Assembly: GCA_002292925.1 (NCBI GenBank)
Contig: DBCF01000297.1
Coordinates: 1 to 20,765 of the forward strand
Reading direction: 5' to 3'
Length of the DNA stretch: 20,765 nt
From: Roseiflexaceae bacterium UBA965
GTDB taxonomy: Bacteria; Chloroflexota; Chloroflexia; Chloroflexales; Roseiflexaceae
In this document: in pieces, positions 16,627 through 20,765 of the stretch
Layout of the letters: the number at the start of each line of letters is the position of its first letter
How positions within the stretch are numbered: position 1 is the stretch's first letter
Notes under the pieces: model-generated
What the model was told of the DNA's origin: nothing
Database searches by the model: none
The model's input: only the letters and a program-made list of their open reading frames with translations
Translations under genes and position numbers: made by a program

Positions 16627-16695
16627 AGGGTTTTCATCCTTTCGTTACCGTTGTGTAACCAACCACAAGGGTAGAGCGCTATCAGCAATGATACA

Positions 16696-16725
16696 CTGAC
16701 GGACAAGTAAATGTTTCTCTATAAG
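16696..16725 (+). promoter_or_regulatory. Candidate promoter for the GNAT gene at 16743
   Basis: CTGACG (16696-16701) and TATAAG (16720-16725) are 18 nt apart. The predicted transcript start falls near 16732, inside the perfect palindrome GTGTGCACAC (16731-16740) and only about 10 nt before ATG 16743. Confidence 0.45.
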
Positions 16726-16742
16726 TTACGGTGTGCACACAT

Positions 16743-17234
16743 ATGTCAGTACGCTCAATCATACAAATCCCTGCGCTATCGCTCCACGCCGTCGATATTA
16801 CAACAGTGAGTCAAATGCAGGCGTGGCAATATACCGGAATCATGGCACGCTACAACTTTAGTGATGACCCATTTGAGCAACAGTGGGTATGCCAACCACA
16901 GACCGGGTATTGGCAAGTGCGTGATGCCCAACACGAACTCACCGGATTTGCCATCATCGGCACCAGTGCCCAGACGCCAGGTATCCATTATCAAGCAAAT
17001 GCGATTGATGTGTTGGCCGGATTACACCCCGATTTGTTGGGGCAACGCCGTGGCTATGGCTTTATCATGCAGGTGATTGCCCATGCCAAAAAAATCCACC
17101 CAGACAAGCGCCTGCGCGCCAGCATCCCCAGCATGCATTTGGCGGCACTAGCAGCCTGGCAACGGGCCGGTTTTTTTCCCGAATACGCCGTCATTTCGGC
17201 AGACAATACGCCGTTTGTGGTGTTGCTGGCATAA
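16743..17234 (+). CDS. GNAT family N-acetyltransferase
   Basis: A 163-residue cytoplasmic acyl-CoA-dependent transferase. The acetyl-CoA-binding motif is QRRGYGFIMQVIAHAKK (from about residue 98), preceded by a beta strand (ANAIDVLAGL) and followed by the usual C-terminal AALAAWQRAGFF pattern. The substrate is unknown. An in-frame GTG at 16731 would add four residues. No Shine-Dalgarno sequence precedes either start, and the predicted promoter leaves a very short leader, so translation may be nearly leaderless. I chose ATG 16743. The gene is divergent from the DinB-like gene. Confidence 0.85.
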   Translation: MSVRSIIQIPALSLHAVDITTVSQMQAWQYTGIMARYNFSDDPFEQQWVCQPQTGYWQVRDAQHELTGFAIIGTSAQTPGIHYQANAIDVLAGLHPDLLGQRRGYGFIMQVIAHAKKIHPDKRLRASIPSMHLAALAAWQRAGFFPEYAVISADNTPFVVLLA

Positions 17235-17266
17235 CGTTTTTCAAAAAACCAAAAAGATTACACTGT

Positions 17267-17298
17267 ACCGCTAGCGCCCTTGCAATGACGCTGGCGGT
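17267..17298 (+). terminator. Weak hairpin terminator candidate after the GNAT gene
   Basis: ACCGCTAGCG (17267-17276) pairs with CGCTGGCGGT (17289-17298) over 10 bp with one G-T pair and a 12-nt loop. The following TTGCTCTTG is a poor T-run, so efficiency is doubtful. Confidence 0.4.
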
Positions 17299-17303
17299 TG
17301 CTC

Positions 17304-17343
17304 TTGCACCCATACGCCGCTATTCCATACCAGTAGGGTGCAA
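17304..17343. repeat. 8-bp inverted repeat upstream of ridA promoter
   Basis: TTGCACCC (17304-17311) is exactly mirrored by GGGTGCAA (17336-17343) with a 24-nt spacer. It lies just upstream of the predicted ridA promoter and could be a binding site or a hairpin. It has no adjacent T-run. Confidence 0.35.
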
Positions 17344-17355
17344 AGAAAAAAGTGA

Positions 17356-17376
17356 TTGACAGAGTATTGGTATAAT
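17356..17376 (+). promoter_or_regulatory. Extended -10 promoter of the ridA operon
   Basis: TGGTATAAT (17368-17376) is a perfect extended -10 element (TGn plus consensus TATAAT). A consensus TTGACA at 17356-17361 lies only 9 nt before it, too close for a normal -35. TTGACA could alternatively pair with TATTGT at 17380-17385 (18 nt). The predicted leader to ATG 17427 is about 40 nt. Confidence 0.6.
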
Positions 17377-17426
17377 CAATATTGTCGTCACACGATTCCC
17401 CAATTGCATACAAGAAAGTCATTATC

Positions 17427-17807
17427 ATGCCCAAGCACGCAGTACATGTCAAAAACGGCCCCCAACCAGGCGGTGCATATACACCGGTGCTCCGCGTCGG
17501 AGATTTCGTGTTTGTGTCGGGGCAAGCCCCCATCGACCCAGCCAGCAACGAAATCGTCGGCACCACCATCGAAGAACAAACTGCCCGTACCCTTGAAAAC
17601 ATCAAACTCTTACTGGCAGCTGCCGGTGCCGAAATGAGCGATGTGGTCAAAGCCACCGTCCATTTATCTGACATGGCCTTGTTTGACCGCTATAACGTGG
17701 TCTATGCCAGCTACTTCCCCGACCCCAAACCGGTACGGACCACCGTAGGCAGCCAACTCGACGGCTTCATGGTCGAAATCGACGTCATTGCCTACCTCGG
17801 AGCCTAA
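17427..17807 (+). CDS. ridA: RidA (YjgF/YER057c/UK114) family enamine/imine deaminase
   Basis: A 126-residue protein, the normal RidA length. It hydrolyses reactive 2-aminoacrylate-type enamines and imines in the cytoplasm, usually as a trimer. Family marks are GAYTPVLRVGDFVFVSGQ near the N-terminus, ENIKLLLAAAGAEMSDVVK in the middle, and R104 in PVRTTVG at the place of the substrate-binding Arg, followed by VEIDVIAYLG. A longer frame with a TTG start at 17382 adds residues not typical of the family. ATG 17427 has a purine-rich AAGAAAG 8 nt upstream. The stop is 2 nt before the amidohydrolase start, whose ribosome site lies inside this gene, so the two are co-expressed. It may be a paralog in the wider Rid family and not the housekeeping RidA. 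Confidence 0.93.
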   Translation: MPKHAVHVKNGPQPGGAYTPVLRVGDFVFVSGQAPIDPASNEIVGTTIEEQTARTLENIKLLLAAAGAEMSDVVKATVHLSDMALFDRYNVVYASYFPDPKPVRTTVGSQLDGFMVEIDVIAYLGA

Positions 17808-17809
17808 GC

Positions 17810-19021
17810 ATGTATGACACGCTCATCCGTGGTGGCACACTGATTGACCCGAGCACCAATCGCAATGGTCACTTCGATGTGGCGATCCGGCGTGACCGTA
17901 TTGCTGCTGTGGCGCCGCATATCGCACCCGAAAGCGCCCGCCACATCATCGACGCCACTGGGTTGCTAGTGCTCCCAGGCTTGATTGACGTGCACACCCA
18001 TGTCTACCACGGCGTCACCTATTGGGGAATCGAGCCCGATGCAATAGCTGCCCGCAGTGGGGTCACCACCTGGGTCGATGTGGGGTCGGCGGGCGCCTAC
18101 AACTTTGCTGGTCTGCGAGAATTTGTGATGCGTCAATGCGACGTGCGGATTGTTACCTTCCTCAATATCTCGGGGGTTGGGTTGACGGCACCGTTTGGCG
18201 AACATTTCAACATCGAAAACTGTGACGTCGACTTGTGTTGTCGCATGGTCGATTTGCACCGTGACATCATCATCGGCATCAAAGCCCGCATTGAGGGCAA
18301 AACCGTCGGTGATAATGGCCTCGAGCCCCTGCGTCTAGCCCGCCAAGCCGCCGACCGTTGTGGTTTGCCGTTGATGGTGCATATCGGATCGGGGCCGCCC
18401 GAGCTCGATGCCGTGCTCGAATTTCTCAAACCAGGCGATATTTTGACGCACTGCTTCACCGGTGGCACCATGCGCGTCACCGCCGGCGATCAACGCCCCC
18501 ATGCCAGTATTGTGGCAGCCGCCCAGCGGGGCGTAATCCTCGATGTAGGGCATGGGGCAGGGTCGTTTGACTTTGCGGTGGCCGAAGGGATGCTGGCGGC
18601 GGGACTCGCGCCCGACGTCATTTCAACCGACATGCATCAACTAAGCGTGCATGGTCCGATGTTTGATTTGCCGACTTGTATGAGCAAATTCCTGGCCATG
18701 AATGTACCCCTCGAAACGGTGGTGCAGGCGGTGACATCACGCCCAGCCCAAATTCTCGGCTTGCCCGATGTGGGGACGTTGCAGGTGGGTGCCTATGCCG
18801 ATGTGGCGTTGTTGCGCATGCACCACGGCGAGTTTCATTTTTATGATATTGCCATGGCGAGTCGCACCGGCAGTCAATTGTTGCGCTGCGAACAAACCAT
18901 CCTCAATGGCCGGGTAATGCCACGGCGGCCTGATCCGGTGCCGGCACCCTGGATTGAGCTACGCCCATACCAACGCGAAATCCAAGCACGTGGACATACC
19001 CCCGACCAAATGGTCCCCTAA
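17810..19021 (+). CDS. Metal-dependent amidohydrolase/deacetylase (COG3964 type)
   Basis: A 403-residue cytoplasmic enzyme of the dihydroorotase-like amidohydrolase branch that includes EF_0837/Atu3266-type deacetylases. Metal-site residues are H62 and H64 (DVHTHVY), K158 (IGIKARIEG, the likely carboxylated lysine bridging two metals), H191 (MVHIGSG) and H214 (LTHCFTGG), with catalytic D274 (ISTDMHQ). The composite small beta domain ends (LIRGGTLIDPSTN at the start, YADVALLRM near the end) are present. Characterised relatives cleave acetyl ester or amide bonds on small hydroxy or amino acids; the natural substrate here is unknown. GGAG at 17799-17802 inside ridA lies 7 nt before the ATG. The pairing with ridA suggests a catabolic route with imine or enamine intermediates. 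Confidence 0.9.
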   Translation: MYDTLIRGGTLIDPSTNRNGHFDVAIRRDRIAAVAPHIAPESARHIIDATGLLVLPGLIDVHTHVYHGVTYWGIEPDAIAARSGVTTWVDVGSAGAYNFAGLREFVMRQCDVRIVTFLNISGVGLTAPFGEHFNIENCDVDLCCRMVDLHRDIIIGIKARIEGKTVGDNGLEPLRLARQAADRCGLPLMVHIGSGPPELDAVLEFLKPGDILTHCFTGGTMRVTAGDQRPHASIVAAAQRGVILDVGHGAGSFDFAVAEGMLAAGLAPDVISTDMHQLSVHGPMFDLPTCMSKFLAMNVPLETVVQAVTSRPAQILGLPDVGTLQVGAYADVALLRMHHGEFHFYDIAMASRTGSQLLRCEQTILNGRVMPRRPDPVPAPWIELRPYQREIQARGHTPDQMVP

Positions 19022-19032
19022 AGGTGATTGCG

Positions 19033-19650
19033 ATGCATCAATGGATTCCTGTTCAGCAATTTATGGGGTCGCACATTCGCCTCGATGCGCTCGACCCACT
19101 TGGCCATCGCGATGGGTTGATTGCCGCCGGGGCCGATGCCCGGATTTGGGATTATATTTTGTTTGCCCCTGCCGATACCCCGGCAGGGATGGACGCCCAT
19201 ATCGGCGAAATCGTGCGACGCCGTGATGCAGGGCTCGAAGTGCCCTATGTGATTGTGCGTCAACACGACGATACGATTGTAGGCTTGACGCGCTTCCTCG
19301 ACTTGCGCCCGGCACATCGGAGTGTCGAATTGGGCACATGGCTCAACCCCCAAGTCCACGGTGACGGCACCAATATCGCCGTCAAATTACTGATGCTGAC
19401 CTATGCCTTTGAATCACTCGACTGCATTCGGGTCCAAATCAAAACCAACGCCAACAACAAAGGAGCGCAACGCTCACTCGAAGCGTTAGGTGCGACATAT
19501 GAAGGATGTTTGCGCAACCACATCATTACTCCTGATGGCAGCATCCGTGATTCGTTTTTTTATTCGATTCTTGACCGTGAATGGCCGGCAGTGAAGGTTC
19601 GGTTAGCACAACGGCTCAACAAACATCACCACGAAGGAGCAGATTTGTGA
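19033..19650 (+). CDS. GNAT N-acetyltransferase, RimJ/RimL type
   Basis: A 205-residue protein resembling ribosomal-protein Ser/Ala acetyltransferases: SHIRLDALDPLGHRDGL at the start, VELGTWLNPQVHGDGTN as the acetyl-CoA region (the usual RxxGxG is relaxed), NANNKGAQRSLEALGATYEG as the typical C-terminal motif, and FFYSILDREWPAVK at the end. An in-frame GTG at 19024 lies too close to the upstream stop. ATG 19033 has AAAGG (19020-19024) at 8 nt and was chosen. It follows the amidohydrolase after 11 nt and overlaps the next gene's GTGA, so it belongs to the ridA operon. The real substrate may be a small amine and not a ribosomal protein. Confidence 0.9.
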   Translation: MHQWIPVQQFMGSHIRLDALDPLGHRDGLIAAGADARIWDYILFAPADTPAGMDAHIGEIVRRRDAGLEVPYVIVRQHDDTIVGLTRFLDLRPAHRSVELGTWLNPQVHGDGTNIAVKLLMLTYAFESLDCIRVQIKTNANNKGAQRSLEALGATYEGCLRNHIITPDGSIRDSFFYSILDREWPAVKVRLAQRLNKHHHEGADL

Positions 19651-20126
19651 CACTTTTCATTTCAAAACTTCTTTCCAAAAGCCGCTATCTGGTCGGGTTG
19701 GCAGTCATCGGCGCATTCGTTGGAATGGTCGCATTGTTGTTGTACGGCGTTTGGGACGTCTACCACCTCGTTTCAACAGTTTTGGCAGCACAAGAATACG
19801 AAGGTATCGGCAAAAAACTGACCTTTGGGTTTGTCGAGGCGATTGATACATTTTTGCTCGCAACGGTCTGCTATATCACCGCACTCGGACTCTATGAATT
19901 GTTTATTGATGATCAAGTTGAACTACCAAGTTGGCTCAATATTCGCAACCTTGACGACCTCAAAAACAAACTCACCAGTGTGATTATCGTGTTGATGGCG
20001 GTAATATTTCTCGGGCACGTCGTGAGTTGGGACGGCGAACGCGATTTATTGCGGATTGGGGCGCCCATCGCCCTCGTCATCGCAGCACTGACCTGGTTTT
20101 TACGCCAAAAAGACTCTTCCCATTAG
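19647..20126 (+). CDS. YqhA-family (UPF0114) membrane protein
   Basis: A 159-residue inner-membrane protein with three to four hydrophobic segments (about 12-36, 59-84, 107-125 and 134-152). FVEAIDTFLLATVCYITALGLYELFI and SWLNIRNLDDLKNKL are typical of the YqhA family, whose role is unknown. The frame extends upstream to 19581, but GTG 19647 has a near-ideal AAGGAG (19634-19639) at 7 nt and overlaps the GNAT stop as GTGA. It is the last gene of the tightly packed ridA unit. Any functional link to the enzymes before it is unproven. Confidence 0.88.
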   Translation: MTLFISKLLSKSRYLVGLAVIGAFVGMVALLLYGVWDVYHLVSTVLAAQEYEGIGKKLTFGFVEAIDTFLLATVCYITALGLYELFIDDQVELPSWLNIRNLDDLKNKLTSVIIVLMAVIFLGHVVSWDGERDLLRIGAPIALVIAALTWFLRQKDSSH

Positions 20127-20202
20127 CCATTGCCCTGCGTACCTTTTGATGGGCTTCACACGGTCTACATTCCGTGTTTGATGACGCAAAAAGGAGACGC
20201 AC

Positions 20203-20514
20203 ATGCAACAGTCACAACGCTGGCGGGTGGTACTTGAATTTGGGGTAGACTTCCCGATGCTCCGGGTCGACAGTGTCTACATGCGCATGATCAAAGCCTG
20301 CTGGCAGCAATTACCCACCCAACACCCCTGCATCCACTGTTCGCCATTACAACTGCGGAGCGATGGTGTGCGGGGGCATATTTATGGTGACGATGTACGC
20401 GAAGCCGCCGCCGCCCTCGACACTTTTCGGCGGCGTACCACCGACGTCATCAGACGCTTACGTGGTCAACCACACGCGATTATTTGGGATTATGTCCAAT
20501 TTGTGGCAGAATAA
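20203..20514 (+). CDS. Small hypothetical protein
   Basis: A 103-residue soluble protein, rich in Arg and aromatic residues, that I do not recognise. It has no signal peptide or membrane segment; two Cys lie in HPCIHC (about residues 46-51), too few for a full zinc site by themselves. The C-terminus looks helical (DDVREAAAALDTFRRRTTDV) and ends in HAIIWDYVQFVAE. A strong AAGGAG (20191-20196) lies 6 nt before the ATG, and codon use resembles the neighbours, so it is probably real. It starts 76 nt after the YqhA-type gene and is followed 33 nt later by a GNAT gene. Confidence 0.75.
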   Translation: MQQSQRWRVVLEFGVDFPMLRVDSVYMRMIKACWQQLPTQHPCIHCSPLQLRSDGVRGHIYGDDVREAAAALDTFRRRTTDVIRRLRGQPHAIIWDYVQFVAE

Positions 20515-20547
20515 TACCCACAACACCCAAACCCATAGGATTAATGT

Positions 20548-20765
20548 ATGACGCAGAGCAATTCGTTGTTTCAGGGGCGACTCGTGCGCCTCGCCGCCGC
20601 CACCCCCGATGATTTGGCGACGGTGGCACAGTGGAGCACCGACGCAGATTTTTTGCGCCGCCTCAAATATATGCCGGTACGACCGCTAAATCACCAAGAA
20701 GTCAGTGAGTCTTTTTTGGCAGGTGGACATAGTCACAACTCCACCCACTTCCGGCTACGCACCCT
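20548..20765 (+). CDS. GNAT-like acetyltransferase, 5' part only
   Basis: The first 72 codons of a protein cut by the window edge. LFQGRLVRLAAATPDDLATVAQWSTDADF and the next residues match the start of RimJ/RimL-like GNAT enzymes. TAGGA (20536-20540) lies 7 nt before ATG 20548; an out-of-frame ATG at 20544 gives only a short frame. The acetyl-CoA-binding motif lies outside the window, so the family call rests on the N-terminus only. Confidence 0.7.
   Translation, partial: MTQSNSLFQGRLVRLAAATPDDLATVAQWSTDADFLRRLKYMPVRPLNHQEVSESFLAGGHSHNSTHFRLRT

Noticed and set aside
17258..17674. 138-residue minus-strand frame opposite ridA
   Set aside because: It is mostly antisense to a clear RidA gene, with no ribosome site or family motif.
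20158..20177. ACACGG/CCGTGT hairpin after the YqhA-type gene
   Set aside because: It has only 6 bp and lacks a following T-run.

Overview
The window reads as a chromosomal segment of a mid-GC bacterium. The style suggests Chloroflexota, perhaps a Herpetosiphon-like filamentous member: long secreted proteases with Thr/Pro/Ser-rich 'TLTPS' and 'TRTAS' linkers, a HEAT-repeat protein, weak or absent Shine-Dalgarno sequences on several genes, and many small accessory enzymes. This assignment is inference from style only; there is no rRNA or other phylogenetic marker beyond one tRNA.

Layout. (1) 1-3862, minus strand: a putative DUF6882-like protein, a HEAT-repeat protein 3 nt behind it, and then glutamine-dependent NAD+ synthase, whose 3' end lies outside the window. 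(2) 4213-10441, plus strand: a compact four-gene cluster of a Gfo/Idh/MocA oxidoreductase, an MBOAT O-acyltransferase (AlgI/DltB type, joined by an ATGA overlap), and two tandem paralogous membrane-tethered AlgX/AlgJ-like SGNH proteins. It looks like a module that makes and O-acylates a cell-surface sugar or polysaccharide, and is the best candidate for an undescribed system here. (3) 10452-10617: tRNA-Thr(UGU) on the minus strand with a clear promoter and terminator. (4) 10669-11634, plus: an unrecognised single-pass membrane protein with an N-terminal lipoyl-like fold. (5) 11668-16030, minus: an intact 1188-residue secreted subtilisin-family protease followed by the wreck of a second copy (nonsense codon, frameshift and a large internal deletion), with a perfect 15-bp terminator hairpin between them. 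(6) 16129-17234: divergent DinB-like and GNAT genes. (7) 17427-20765, plus: RidA, a COG3964-type metal-dependent amidohydrolase, a RimJ/RimL-type GNAT and a YqhA-type membrane protein in tight succession, then a small unknown protein and a GNAT gene cut by the window edge.

How the genes may work together. In cluster 2 the oxidoreductase could prepare a sugar, the MBOAT protein would pass an acyl group across the membrane, and the two AlgX/AlgJ-like proteins would place it on the exported glycan. In cluster 7 the amidohydrolase may release an amino compound from an N- or O-acylated substrate, with RidA removing reactive imine/enamine by-products. Both pathways are inferred from family membership and gene order.
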